Origin: Streptomyces xanthii | GTDB lineage: Bacteria; Actinomycetota; Actinomycetes; Streptomycetales; Streptomycetaceae | Assembly: GCF_014621695.1 (NCBI RefSeq) | Contig: NZ_CP061281.1 | Location: 6,262,001-6,326,000 of the forward strand | Reading direction: 5' to 3' | Length of the DNA stretch: 64,000 nt | Part shown: positions 53,037 to 62,257 of the stretch, one piece after another | How positions within the stretch are numbered: position 1 is the first letter of the stretch | Layout of the letters: every line of letters starts with the position of its first letter | Program-made: the position numbers and the translations under genes | The notes under the pieces: generated by a model | The model's input: only the letters and a program-made list of their open reading frames with translations | Told to the model about the DNA's origin: nothing | Database searches by the model: none

Positions 53037-54761
53037 GTGACACCACACGACACGCCTGACGCTCATCTGCCCGTGCTCACCACCGCGCAGGCCGACCGCC
53101 TGCGCGGCCTCGTCGCCGCCGCCCTGGAGCGGCGGCACGGGACGCCGCCCGCCTTCGAAGGGGACACCGCGGCGGTCGCCGGACACCGCCACCCGCTGAC
53201 GAACCTGGCGCAGCGCTGCCGCGTCACGCCCGAGGAGGCCTGGCCCGAGCTGGTCGAGCAGCAGTTCGCGCAGCTCGCCGAGGCGTCGCAGGGCGGGGAG
53301 AGCGCCGAGGAGCTGCTCGCCGGCACCCGCATGCGCCTCGTGGCGCCCGGCGCCGTACCCGCCGACGGAGCGGGGCAGTTCAGCTACATGCGCGCCGTGG
53401 CGCCCGGCCTGAACCTCGCGCTCGCCCTCGACGCCCCTACCACCGTGCGGCTGCTGAACGACCAGGACGTGGCCCGGGCCGGCGACCCCGACGCGCTGTG
53501 GGAGGCGGCGGGCCGCAACCTGTCGCGCGAGCCGTTCCGCCACGAGGAGGTGCGGCTCGACGGGCACCCCGTCCTGCACTCCGTCTACGGGGACTCGGTG
53601 TTCGTCGCGAGCAAGGCGCTGCTCCTGCCCGAACTCGCCGCCGAGGTCACCGGCCGGCGGCTGCCCGGCGCGGGCGCTCTCGTCGTCGTACCCACCCGGC
53701 ACCTGCTCGCCTTCCACCCGATCACCGACGGCAGCGCCGTCGACGCCGTCAACGACCTGGCCACGTACGCCGTCCGCGCCCACGACGAGGGCCCCGGATC
53801 GCTGTCGCCGCGCGTGTACTGGTGGCACGAGGGCCGGCTCACCTCGCTCACCGTCATCGACGACGAGCGGCAGACCATCAGCCAGCAGCCCCCGGCCGAA
53901 CTCGTCGACATCCTGCGGCTGCTGCGCGGCCTGGACCGCGCCGGACGGCTCGTCGCCACGGCCCGCCCCGTCGACGTGCCCGCCCTCACCGCGTCGCTCG
54001 CCGCCTCGATCGACGCGCTCGACGCCGCACCGGACGGACTGCCCGACGCGTTCACCGACGCGGTGCTCCTCGCGCAGGCGAGCGCCGAGGCCGATCCCGA
54101 CGCCGACCGCGTCGAGACCTGGGACGCGTGGGTCGCCGCACTCCAGCTGGGCACCGCCCTGTTCACCGAGACCAAGGCCGTGACCCTGATGCTCGGCGAC
54201 ACCGAGCACACCGTCCCCGCCACCGGCACCGAGGTCCGCGGCGACGCCCGCGCCTGGCTCGACGCCTTCTACCTCACCCTCGTCACCCGCGAACGCGACC
54301 GCACCACGCGGCTGTGCGAGGTGCCGCTCGACACGCTGCGCGCCGCGGGGCCCGCCGACGACTACGTCCTGCACTGGATCGACACGCTGCAGAGCCACTG
54401 GCTGCGCCGCCCCACGGACGACGTCGTCACCAAGCTCGTCACCACGATGGAGACCTCGCACCCCGAGGCGTCGACGCGCACCCCGAAGGACTTCCTGGAC
54501 CTCGTCGACTACCAGCCCGTCGCCCTGTTCCACCGGCTGCTCACGCAGGACCACGAGGCCTTCGGCAAGGCGCTCACCGAGGCGCTCGGCCATCACGCCC
54601 GGTACTGGGGCGACTCGGCGGCGCCGGGCGCCCGTGTGGCCCTCGGCCCGCTGGCCCTCGCCTGTCTCGCCCACGACATGGACTTCCCGCTCGACATGGA
54701 CCAGCCGTACCTGCCGAAGTATCTGCTCGGCCGGCAGCGCCTCGAACACATCCCGGGCTGA
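53037..54761 (+). CDS. Imm49-domain protein with DUF1444-like N-terminal region
   Basis: 574 residues. The N-terminal 270 residues (WPELVEQQFAQLAE, then FVASKALLLPEL) resemble DUF1444/YtpQ-type proteins. The C-terminal 250 match immunity protein 49: WVAALQLGTALFTETKAVTL, then AWLDAFYLTLVTRERDRTTR, LDLVDYQPVALFHRLL and GPLALACLAHDMDF ending YLPKYLLG. Imm49 proteins neutralise polymorphic toxins of contact or secretion systems; no toxin gene is recognised nearby, so its role may be protective or re-purposed. GTG 53037 is the start. Confidence 0.75.
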   Translation: MTPHDTPDAHLPVLTTAQADRLRGLVAAALERRHGTPPAFEGDTAAVAGHRHPLTNLAQRCRVTPEEAWPELVEQQFAQLAEASQGGESAEELLAGTRMRLVAPGAVPADGAGQFSYMRAVAPGLNLALALDAPTTVRLLNDQDVARAGDPDALWEAAGRNLSREPFRHEEVRLDGHPVLHSVYGDSVFVASKALLLPELAAEVTGRRLPGAGALVVVPTRHLLAFHPITDGSAVDAVNDLATYAVRAHDEGPGSLSPRVYWWHEGRLTSLTVIDDERQTISQQPPAELVDILRLLRGLDRAGRLVATARPVDVPALTASLAASIDALDAAPDGLPDAFTDAVLLAQASAEADPDADRVETWDAWVAALQLGTALFTETKAVTLMLGDTEHTVPATGTEVRGDARAWLDAFYLTLVTRERDRTTRLCEVPLDTLRAAGPADDYVLHWIDTLQSHWLRRPTDDVVTKLVTTMETSHPEASTRTPKDFLDLVDYQPVALFHRLLTQDHEAFGKALTEALGHHARYWGDSAAPGARVALGPLALACLAHDMDFPLDMDQPYLPKYLLGRQRLEHIPG

Positions 54762-54837
54762 ACTCCCGTCCGCAGCCGCCGAATCCGGGGGTGCGCCTCG
54801 ATGGGGCCGCACCCCCGCCGCGCCGTGCGGACCGGGT

Positions 54838-55440
54838 CTACGCCGAGACCAGCATCCGGGAGCGCCTGGCCTCCGCGAGGGCCGTCGCGGTGAGCACCGG
54901 GCGCGGGACGACGATGCCGCAGTGCGTGCACACCGGTCCCGAGGACGGCTCGTGCGCCAGGTCGTGCTTCCAGACCAGGCCGTCGTCCGCGCAGACCGGG
55001 CAGGCGCGGCCCGGCTCGCGCTCCAGCGCGGAGATCAGCCGGCGCAGCACGTCGGCCAGCGGCTCGTCCGGGTGGACGGCCGGGTCGTCGCACCAGGCGA
55101 CCCCGAAGCCGCCCCAGGTCAGCCGGTGCCAGTCGTCCGTGCTGCCCGGCCGGCGCAGTCCGTCGTGCTTCTCCTTGCGCCGCCGCTCGGCGAAGTCGTC
55201 CTCGTACGCGAGCCACACGGCCCGCGCCTCCTCCAGCTCCTCCAGGGCCGCGACCAGGCGGGCCGGGTCGGGGGAGCGGTCCTCGGGACCGAAGCCGGCC
55301 CGGGAGCACAGATGGTCCCAGGTCGCCCGGTGTCCGTAAGGAGCGAACCTCTCCAGGCACTTGCGCAGTGAGTACCGCCGCAGTGCCAGATCGTTGCGCG
55401 CGTCGCGCACCTGTCTTGCCAGACTCCGGAATCCGGCCAT
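54838..55440 (-). CDS. Unknown zinc-ribbon protein
   Basis: 200 residues. A helical N-terminal half (ARNDLALRRYSLRKCLERFA and ALEELEEARAVWLAYEDDFA) precedes a C-terminal knuckle pair, CPVC near 148 and CTHC near 172, spaced like a zinc ribbon. There is no signal peptide. GGAGG is 9 bp before the ATG. It converges on the Imm49-domain gene and is divergent from the acylase gene. Function unknown. Confidence 0.7.
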   Translation of the reverse strand: MAGFRSLARQVRDARNDLALRRYSLRKCLERFAPYGHRATWDHLCSRAGFGPEDRSPDPARLVAALEELEEARAVWLAYEDDFAERRRKEKHDGLRRPGSTDDWHRLTWGGFGVAWCDDPAVHPDEPLADVLRRLISALEREPGRACPVCADDGLVWKHDLAHEPSSGPVCTHCGIVVPRPVLTATALAEARRSRMLVSA

Positions 55441-55547
55441 CGCCTTGCACCTCCGTCACACGTACGTCGGCGTCGCCGCAGCCATGAAGCGACGTTGCCG
55501 AGTAGACGTATCGACACGCGATTCGGATCCCTCCGCGGGGCGCCGGT

Positions 55548-55569
55548 ATCCATCCGATTCCGGATGGAT
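55548..55569. promoter_or_regulatory. Palindrome upstream of acylase gene
   Basis: ATCCATCCG and CGGATGGAT form a perfect 9-bp inverted repeat with a four-base spacer (ATTC), 138 bp before the acylase start and 107 bp before the zinc-ribbon gene start. It could be an operator or a leader hairpin. Confidence 0.5.
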
Positions 55570-55707
55570 GCCATCAGCGGCACCTCGTGGGTCTGGGGAG
55601 TCTCTCTGTGATCCCTGTGGCGATCCTGAAAACGTGACGCATGTTCATCTTCTTCGGTCGGTCTACCGCCGGTAACTTCCGGCTCACCATCGTCGGGAGG
55701 ACCAGGC

Positions 55708-58569
55708 ATGCGAGGACGCACCCCACGCACCACCCCGCGCAGGAGGGCCCGAGGCCCCCTGCGGAGACTTACGGCCGCCGCGGCGCTCGTGCTCACCGCG
55801 GGGCTGCTGTCCCCGCACGCGACGGCCGCCGCGGACGAACCCGCCCCCGCGGCCGACTACTGCGCGGGCCAGTGCGCGGACATCCTGCCGCCCGGGGCGA
55901 ACGGCAGCGCGACGCTCGTCGAGATCCTCGGCAACAAGCTGTTCGGAACCCAGCCCGCGCACGCCGACGATCAGCTCGGTCCCTACGACGCGCTGTCGTC
56001 CGGATATCCGTCGCTCACGGACGACACGCTCTCCCAGTTCTTCAACGACTCCTCCTTCGGGGTCCCGAATGGTCAGGTCGGTTCGGTCACCCGTCCCCGG
56101 GAGGACGTGACCATCACCCGTGACAAGAAGAACGGCGTACCCCACGTCAAAGGTTCCACGCGCTACGGAACCGAGTTCGGCGCCGGCTACGCCGCAGGTC
56201 AGGACCGCCTCTGGCTCATCGACCTGTTCCGCCACATCGGCCGCGGCGAGCTGACCTCCTTCGCCGGCGGCGCCCTCGCGAACCAGGGACTCGAGCAGGA
56301 GTTCTGGCCGCAGGCCCCCTACACCGAGGACGATCTCCAGAAGCAGGTCGACTGGATCAGGACGGAGGGCGGGGCACGCGGCGCCCAGGCCATGAAGGAC
56401 GCCCAGGCCTACATCGACGGGCTCAACGCCTACCGCGAGAAGGCCAAGAAGGGGCGCTACTTCCCTGGCGAGTACGTGCTCACCGGCAAGATCGACGCGA
56501 TCACCAACATCGGCGAGATCCAGCCGTTCAAGGTGACCGACATGATCGCCCTGGCCTCCGTGGTCGGCGGACTGTTCGGCAACGGCGGCGGGGGAGAGGT
56601 CGACGCGGCCCTCTCGCTGCTCGCCGCCCAGCAGAAGTACGGCGTCGAGAAGGGCACCGAGATCTGGGAGTCCTTCCGCGGGCGCGACGACCCGGAGACC
56701 GTCACCACCATCCACGACGGCACCCGCTTCCCCTACGGGGCCAAGCCCGCGAAGGCGCGCGGCCAGGCCCTGCCCGACGCCGGATCCGTCGACCGCGAAC
56801 CCCTCGTCCACGACCGCACCGGCTCGGCCGCCACCGCCGCGCGGTCCGGCGCCGTCACCCGTGACCCGGTGAGGGCGCCCGCCCGCCTCAAGCCCCTCCA
56901 GGGCATGTACGACGACGGCGTGCTCCCCGAGGACATGTTCCGCGACTCCGCCTCCAAGAAGGGCATGTCGAACGCCCTCCTCGTCTCCGGGAAACACACC
57001 GCGTCCGGCCACCCGGTCGCCGTGTTCGGCCCGCAGACCGGCTACTTCGCACCGCAGCTGCTGATGATGCAGGAGCTCCAGGGCCCCGGCATCAGCGCCC
57101 GCGGCGTCTCCTTCGCCGGCGTCGGCATGTACATCCAGTTGGGCCGCGGCCAGGACTACGCCTGGTCCGCGACCTCCGCGGGACAGGACATCACCGACAC
57201 CTACGCGGTGCCCCTGTGCGAGCCCGACGGATCGGCGCCCACCAAGGCCTCGGCCTCCTACCTCTACCGGGGGACCTGCACCCCGATGGAGAAGCTGGAG
57301 CGGAAGAACGCCTGGAAGCCGACCGTCGCCGACTCCACCGCCGCCGGCAGCTACCGGATGCAGGTCTTCCGCACCCGGTACGGCGTGGTCACGCACCGCG
57401 CCACCGTCGACGGCAAGCCCGTCGCCTACACCGCGCTGCGCTCCACCTACCGCCACGAGGCCGACTCGATCATCGGCTTCCAGATGCTGAACGACCCGTC
57501 CTACGTCAAGGACGCCGCCTCCTTCCAGAAGGCGGCCCAGCACATCAGCTACGCCTTCAACTGGTTCTACGCGGACTCCCGGGACATCGCGTACTACAAC
57601 AGCGGTGCCAACCCGGTGCGCGCCGAGAACGTCGACATGTCGCTGCCCGTGAAGGCGGAACAGGCCTACGAATGGCGGGACTTCGACCCGGCCGACAACA
57701 CGTCCGCCCACACCCCGCCCGCCCAGCACCCGCACTCGGTGAACCAGGACTACTACATCTCCTGGAACAACAAGCAGGCCAAGGGCTTCGGCGCCGCCAA
57801 CTTCAGCCTCGGCGCCGTGCACCGCGCCGACCTCCTCGACGGCCGGGTGAAGAAGCTCACCGCCGAGGGCGGCGTCACCCGCGCCTCCCTCACCCGGGCC
57901 ATGGAGGAGGCGGCCGTCACCGACCTGCGCGGGGAGCAGGTCCTGCCCGAACTCCTGAAGGTGCTGAGGAGCGGGCCGATCACCGACCCGGCGCTCTCCA
58001 AGGCCGTGCAGCAGCTGGAGGCCTGGCGCAAGGGCGGGGCGCAGCGCAACCAGGCCTCCGCAGGCTCGAAGGCGTACGCCCACCCGGACGCCGTCCGGAT
58101 CATGGACGCGTGGTGGCCGCTCCTCGTGAAGGCCGCGTTCGAGCCGGGGCTCGGCGGCGACCTCTACCAGGCGCTCACCGGTCAGCTCGCCGTCGACGAG
58201 GCACCGTCGGCCGGCCACGGGCCGACCGGCTCGCACGCCGGATCCGCGTTCCAGTACGGCTGGTGGGGCTACGTCGACAAGGACCTGCGCGCGGTCCTCG
58301 GCGAGCCCGTGCAGGGCGCGCTGGGCAAGAGGTACTGCGGCGCCGGCGACCTGTCGTCCTGCCGTGACGCGCTCCTCGCCTCACTCGCCGCGGCGGTCGC
58401 GAAGCCCGCGACCGAGGTCTATCCCGGGGACGACACCTGCAAGGCGGGGGACCAGTGGTGCGCGGACACGATCGTGCACCGCGCCGTCGGCGGGATCTCC
58501 CACCGCTCGATGCAGTGGCAGAACCGGCCCACGTACCAGCAGGTCGTCGAGTTCCCGGCGCACCGGTGA
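55708..58569 (+). CDS. Secreted penicillin-acylase family Ntn hydrolase
   Basis: 953 residues. The signal peptide (about 1-42, ATA) and alpha part are followed by the self-cleavage site KKGM/SNALLVSGKHT, where Ser421 becomes the beta-subunit nucleophile. The NPSYV-like region (MLNDPSYVKDAASF) and the C-terminal RSMQWQNRPTYQQVVEFP fit the acylase fold. Family members cleave amides of acyl-homoserine lactones, lipopeptides (aculeacin) or penicillins; the true substrate is unknown. GGGAGG is 8 bp before the ATG. Confidence 0.92.
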   Translation: MRGRTPRTTPRRRARGPLRRLTAAAALVLTAGLLSPHATAAADEPAPAADYCAGQCADILPPGANGSATLVEILGNKLFGTQPAHADDQLGPYDALSSGYPSLTDDTLSQFFNDSSFGVPNGQVGSVTRPREDVTITRDKKNGVPHVKGSTRYGTEFGAGYAAGQDRLWLIDLFRHIGRGELTSFAGGALANQGLEQEFWPQAPYTEDDLQKQVDWIRTEGGARGAQAMKDAQAYIDGLNAYREKAKKGRYFPGEYVLTGKIDAITNIGEIQPFKVTDMIALASVVGGLFGNGGGGEVDAALSLLAAQQKYGVEKGTEIWESFRGRDDPETVTTIHDGTRFPYGAKPAKARGQALPDAGSVDREPLVHDRTGSAATAARSGAVTRDPVRAPARLKPLQGMYDDGVLPEDMFRDSASKKGMSNALLVSGKHTASGHPVAVFGPQTGYFAPQLLMMQELQGPGISARGVSFAGVGMYIQLGRGQDYAWSATSAGQDITDTYAVPLCEPDGSAPTKASASYLYRGTCTPMEKLERKNAWKPTVADSTAAGSYRMQVFRTRYGVVTHRATVDGKPVAYTALRSTYRHEADSIIGFQMLNDPSYVKDAASFQKAAQHISYAFNWFYADSRDIAYYNSGANPVRAENVDMSLPVKAEQAYEWRDFDPADNTSAHTPPAQHPHSVNQDYYISWNNKQAKGFGAANFSLGAVHRADLLDGRVKKLTAEGGVTRASLTRAMEEAAVTDLRGEQVLPELLKVLRSGPITDPALSKAVQQLEAWRKGGAQRNQASAGSKAYAHPDAVRIMDAWWPLLVKAAFEPGLGGDLYQALTGQLAVDEAPSAGHGPTGSHAGSAFQYGWWGYVDKDLRAVLGEPVQGALGKRYCGAGDLSSCRDALLASLAAAVAKPATEVYPGDDTCKAGDQWCADTIVHRAVGGISHRSMQWQNRPTYQQVVEFPAHR

Positions 58570-58590
58570 GCTGAGCGGACCACACACGGA

Positions 58591-58616
58591 AGCGGCCGGG
58601 CGTCCGCCCGGCCGCT
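58591..58616. terminator. Hairpin between convergent acylase and MHS genes
   Basis: AGCGGCCGGGC pairs with GCCCGGCCGCT around a four-base loop, 22 bp after the acylase stop and 21 bp before the stop of the minus-strand transporter. Confidence 0.75.
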
Positions 58617-58636
58617 GTCCCGTTCCCGTGGCGTCC

Positions 58637-59962
58637 TCAGCCGAGTTCGCGCTCCCGGGTCTCCGGCAGCGCGAGCACGCACAGCAGCGAGATGACGGCC
58701 ATCGCGCTCACGTACCAGCCCACCGACGACGAGCCGAACGCGCTCTGCAGCCGCGTCGCCACCAGCGGCGCGACGGCGCCGCCGAGCACACCGCCCAGGT
58801 TGTACGCGAACGAGGCGCCCGAGTAGCGCACCCGGACCGAGAACAGCTCCGGCAGATAGGCGCCCATCGGGCCGTACACCACGCCCATGCAGAACAGGGC
58901 CCCGCCGAGGGCCAGCGCGATCAGGACCGGCTGCTCGGTGTCCATCAGCAGGAACAGCACCGGCCCCCACACCACCGCGAGGCCCGAGCCGGCGAGGACC
59001 GTGCGGCGCCGCCCGCCCGCGTCCGAGCGCGTCGCGGCGAGCCAGGTCCCGGCCGCGAGGAACAGACAGGCCACGAGCGACACGGCGAGCATCGTGCCGC
59101 GCGGCACGCCCAGCGTCTTCGTGCCGTAGGCGAGGCAGTAGGTGGTGGCGGTGTAGAAGAGGCCGTACGCGACGACCATGCCGCCCGCGCCGAGCAGGAT
59201 CTCCTTCGGGTGCCGCTTGAACACCTCCAGGGCCGGTGCCCTGCTGGCCTCCTGGTCCGCCATCACCTTGGCGAACACGGGCGTCTCGCTGATCTTCAGC
59301 CGCACGAACAGGCCGACGGCGACCAGGAGGAAGGACAGCAGGAACGGGATCCGCCAGCCCCAGGACCGGAACGCCTCGTCCGAGAGGGACTCGGACAGCA
59401 GCCAGAAGATGCCGGTCGCCGCGAAGAAGCCGACCGACGGGCCGAGTTGGGGGAATGCCGCGAACAGGCCGCGCCGCCCGCGCGGCGCGTGCTCCACGGC
59501 GAGCAGCGCCGCCCCGCCCCACTCGCCGCCGAGCCCGACGCCCTGGAGGAAGCGCAGCAGCACGAGCAGCAGCGGGGCCCAGACGCCGAGCGTGGAGTAG
59601 CCGGGCAGCAGGCCGACGCACGCCGTCGACAGGCCCATCAGCAGCAGCGAGGCGACGAGCACCGACTTGCGGCCGATCCGGTCGCCGAAGTGACCGAACA
59701 GCAGGGAGCCGATCGGGCGGGCGGCGAACGCGACGGCGTACGTCGAAAAGGACGCCAAAGTGGCGTTGAGGGAGGACAGGTTGGGGAAGAACGCCTCGTT
59801 CAGGACGAGCGCGGCGGCCGTTCCGTAGACGTAGAAGTCGTAGAACTCGATGGCCGTGCCGATGAAACTGGCGACCGCCACGCGCCGTAGGCGCTCCGGC
59901 TGAGGGGCCGCGGCTGTGTCGTCCTGGGCTGGGTCTTCCCTGGTGGGGTCGTCTTTGAGCAC
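58637..59962 (-). CDS. MFS transporter, MHS (metabolite:H+ symporter) type
   Basis: 441 residues; 12 helices with FIGTAIEFYDFYVYGTAAAL, the loop GDRIGRKSVLVAS, and RFLQGVGLGGEWGGAALLAVE, all typical MHS marks, paralogous to the symporter at 42.9 kb. GTG 59962 is preferred to a TTG at 59998 that lies in the upstream terminator. Near the start the inverted pair CTGCAC/GGTGCAG and TGCAGTATGCA hint at a GntR-type operator. Substrate unknown. Confidence 0.85.
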   Translation of the reverse strand: MLKDDPTREDPAQDDTAAAPQPERLRRVAVASFIGTAIEFYDFYVYGTAAALVLNEAFFPNLSSLNATLASFSTYAVAFAARPIGSLLFGHFGDRIGRKSVLVASLLLMGLSTACVGLLPGYSTLGVWAPLLLVLLRFLQGVGLGGEWGGAALLAVEHAPRGRRGLFAAFPQLGPSVGFFAATGIFWLLSESLSDEAFRSWGWRIPFLLSFLLVAVGLFVRLKISETPVFAKVMADQEASRAPALEVFKRHPKEILLGAGGMVVAYGLFYTATTYCLAYGTKTLGVPRGTMLAVSLVACLFLAAGTWLAATRSDAGGRRRTVLAGSGLAVVWGPVLFLLMDTEQPVLIALALGGALFCMGVVYGPMGAYLPELFSVRVRYSGASFAYNLGGVLGGAVAPLVATRLQSAFGSSSVGWYVSAMAVISLLCVLALPETRERELG

Positions 59963-59995
59963 GGCTGCACTGTCGCGGTCGGTGCAGTATGCAGT

Positions 59996-60026
59996 CAATC
60001 CCCGAGACGGGGCGTCTCGGGGATTG
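59996..60026 (-). terminator. Hairpin terminator after DUF1343 gene
   Basis: A perfect 13-bp stem (59996-60008 with 60014-60026) with a GGGGC loop, 30 bp after the stop of the DUF1343 gene. Confidence 0.8.
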
Positions 60027-60055
60027 AGATGCTTTCCGGGTCTCTTCCGAGGCGC

Positions 60056-61315
60056 CTACTTGTAGGTCAGGTACTGCCGGCGCACCGCGCGGAACTTCTC
60101 CAGTTCGCCGTGCCAGCCCTGGACGACCTCGTCCGTGTCCGCGCCCTTGTCGATCATCGTGCGGACCTGGGTCGAGCCCGTGAGCTTGTCGATCCAGTTG
60201 TCGGAGCGCCAGGCGAAGCCGCTCCAGGCCGACTTGGCGGTGACGAGGAGCGCGATCCCGGTGCGGACCGGATCGAAGGCCTCGCGGTCGTCGACGTGGA
60301 TCTGCACGCCGCCCACGGTCTTGCCCTGGAACTTGGAGAACGTCGGCGCGAAGTACGCCTCCCTGAAGTGCACACCGGGCAGCGCGAGTTCGTTCGCGGC
60401 GGCGGCCCAGCGCGCGTCGATCCCCTCGGCGCCGAGGAGTTCGAAGGGGCGGGTCGTGCCGCGCCCCTCGGAGAGGTTCGTGCCCTCGAAAAGACAGGTG
60501 CCCGAGTAGACCAGGGCCGTGTCCGGGGTCGGCATGTTCGGGCTCGGCGGCACCCACGGCAGGCCCGAGGCGTCGTAGAAGTCGCGGCGCTTCCAGCCGG
60601 TCATCGTCACCGTGGCCAGCTCGACCGGCTTGTCCAGGTACTCGCCGTTGAACAGCCGCGCCAGCTCCGTGACCGTCATGCCGTGTGCCTGCGCGATCTC
60701 GCGCCGGCCCACGAACGTCGCGAACTCCTTGTGCAGGACCGGCCCGTACGCGTCGCGCCCGGTCACCGGGTTCGGCCGGTCCAGGACGACGAACCTCTTG
60801 CCGGCGAGCCGTGCCGCCTCCATGCAGTCGTACAGGGTCCAGATGTACGTGTAGAAGCGGGCGCCCACGTCCTGGATGTCGAAGACGACCGTGTCGACAC
60901 CGGACGCCGTGAAGATGTCGGCGAGCGCCTGACCGCTCTTCAAGTACGTGTCGTAGACCGGCAGCCCGGTCGCCGGGTCGTCGTAACGCCCCTCCGAGCC
61001 GCCCGCCTGCGCCGTGCCGCGGAAGCCGTGCTCGGGGCCGAACACGGCCTTCAGGTCGACGCGGTCGTCCGCGTGCATGACGTCCACGATGTGCCGCACG
61101 TCCCGGGTCACGCCGGTGGGGTTGGTGACGACGCCGACCTTCTGCCCGGACAGCAGCCCGTAGCCGTCGGCCGCGAGGCGCTCGAAACCGGTGCGCAGGC
61201 CCGGCCCGCGCCCCTGCCCGTCCACCGTCGCGGCGCCCGCCGTGCCGCTCCCCGCACCCAGCGCGCCGGCCACCCCCGCGCCCGCCGCGAGCAGCACCCG
61301 TCTCGACACGTTCAT
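60056..61315 (-). CDS. DUF1343 protein, NamZ-like exo-beta-N-acetylmuramidase
   Basis: 419 residues. A Tat-like signal (SRRVLLAAGAGVAGALG) precedes the DUF1343 domain: KVGVVTNPTGVTRDVRH, FGPEHGFRG, FDIQDVGARFYTYIWTL, VLDRPNPV and GTNLSEGRGTTRPFE, all family hallmarks. Characterised relatives (GH171, NamZ) remove terminal MurNAc from peptidoglycan fragments outside the cell. GGAGG is 8 bp before ATG 61315. Divergent from the SDR/ligase operon. No MurNAc transport genes are adjacent. Confidence 0.85.
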   Translation of the reverse strand: MNVSRRVLLAAGAGVAGALGAGSGTAGAATVDGQGRGPGLRTGFERLAADGYGLLSGQKVGVVTNPTGVTRDVRHIVDVMHADDRVDLKAVFGPEHGFRGTAQAGGSEGRYDDPATGLPVYDTYLKSGQALADIFTASGVDTVVFDIQDVGARFYTYIWTLYDCMEAARLAGKRFVVLDRPNPVTGRDAYGPVLHKEFATFVGRREIAQAHGMTVTELARLFNGEYLDKPVELATVTMTGWKRRDFYDASGLPWVPPSPNMPTPDTALVYSGTCLFEGTNLSEGRGTTRPFELLGAEGIDARWAAAANELALPGVHFREAYFAPTFSKFQGKTVGGVQIHVDDREAFDPVRTGIALLVTAKSAWSGFAWRSDNWIDKLTGSTQVRTMIDKGADTDEVVQGWHGELEKFRAVRRQYLTYK

Positions 61316-61434
61316 CCGTGCACCTCCGTGATCGCCGGAACTGGTCTGGTCCTCTCGCCGCACGCTAGTCCCCGGACCCCGTCCGGGGAACGGATCTTGC
61401 GCGCATCCGTGTCCCGCGCCCCCTTTCCCCACGA

Positions 61435-61451
61435 CATACCGACTGGTTAGT
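61435..61451. promoter_or_regulatory. TetR-like operator at SDR/ligase operon promoter
   Basis: CATACCGACTGGTTAGT has the pattern CATACC-N4-GGT-N2-GT, identical in layout to the site at 42.9 kb, and is a partial palindrome (AC-N2-ACC-N4-GGT-N2-GT). It overlaps a possible -10 (TAGTGT) and is 42 bp before the SDR start. Confidence 0.6.
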
Positions 61452-61492
61452 GTGCTGAGGCAACCTGAGTCACGGCGTGCCGAAGGAGACCG

Positions 61493-62257
61493 ATGGTGGA
61501 GAGTCCGCAGGGCCAGTCAGTCGTCGTCACGGGCGCGGGCGGCGGTATCGGCGCCGCCCTCGCCCGCCGCTTCGCCGCCGCCGGCGCCCGCGTCGTCGTC
61601 AACGACCTCGACGCCGCCAAGGCCGCCGCGGTCGCCGAGGAGATCGGCGCGACCGCCGTCCCCGGCGACGCCTCGGCGATCGTCGACGACGCCCGGGACG
61701 CCCTCGGCGGCACCGTCGACGTCTGGTGCGCCAACGCGGGCCTCTCCTCCGGCGGCACCGAGTCCGCGGACCCCGCGGTGTGGGCCGCCGCCTGGGACGT
61801 CAACGTGATGGCGCACGTGCGCGCCGCCCAGGCCCTGCTCCCGGACTGGCTGGAGCGCGGCAGCGGCCGCTTCGTCTCCACCGTCTCCGCCGCCGGACTG
61901 CTCACCATGATCGGCGCCGCCCCGTACAGCGTCACCAAGCACGGCGCCTACGCCTTCGCCGAGTGGCTCTCGCTCACCTACCGGCACCGCGGCATCAAGG
62001 TGCACGCCATCTGCCCGCAGGGCGTGCGCACCGACATGCTCACCGAGGCCGGATCCGCCGGTGACCTCGTCCTCGCGCCCACCGCCATCGAACCGGAGGA
62101 CGTCGCCGACGCCCTGTTCGCGGGCATGGCCGAGGACCGCTTCCTGATCCTGCCGCACCCCGAGGTCGCCGGGTACTACGCGGGCCGCGCCGCCGCCCCG
62201 GACCGCTGGCTCGCCACCATGAACCACATCCAGCAGAAGTGGGAGGCCGGCCGGTGA
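61493..62257 (+). CDS. Short-chain dehydrogenase/reductase (SDR)
   Basis: 254 residues, classical SDR: coenzyme motif TGAGGGIG (13-20), NAG at 81-83, and catalytic Ser132, Tyr145, Lys149 (YSVTK). Asp38 after strand 2 favours NAD(H). AAGGAG is 5 bp upstream. Its stop overlaps the ligase start (GTGA), so the products probably act in sequence, for example oxidising a hydroxyacyl or alcohol group before or after CoA activation. Confidence 0.9.
   Translation: MVESPQGQSVVVTGAGGGIGAALARRFAAAGARVVVNDLDAAKAAAVAEEIGATAVPGDASAIVDDARDALGGTVDVWCANAGLSSGGTESADPAVWAAAWDVNVMAHVRAAQALLPDWLERGSGRFVSTVSAAGLLTMIGAAPYSVTKHGAYAFAEWLSLTYRHRGIKVHAICPQGVRTDMLTEAGSAGDLVLAPTAIEPEDVADALFAGMAEDRFLILPHPEVAGYYAGRAAAPDRWLATMNHIQQKWEAGR

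Noticed and set aside
59963..59998. TTG start for the MHS symporter
   Set aside because: The TTG overlaps the terminator hairpin of the upstream gene and has no SD; GTG 59962 fits the family length.
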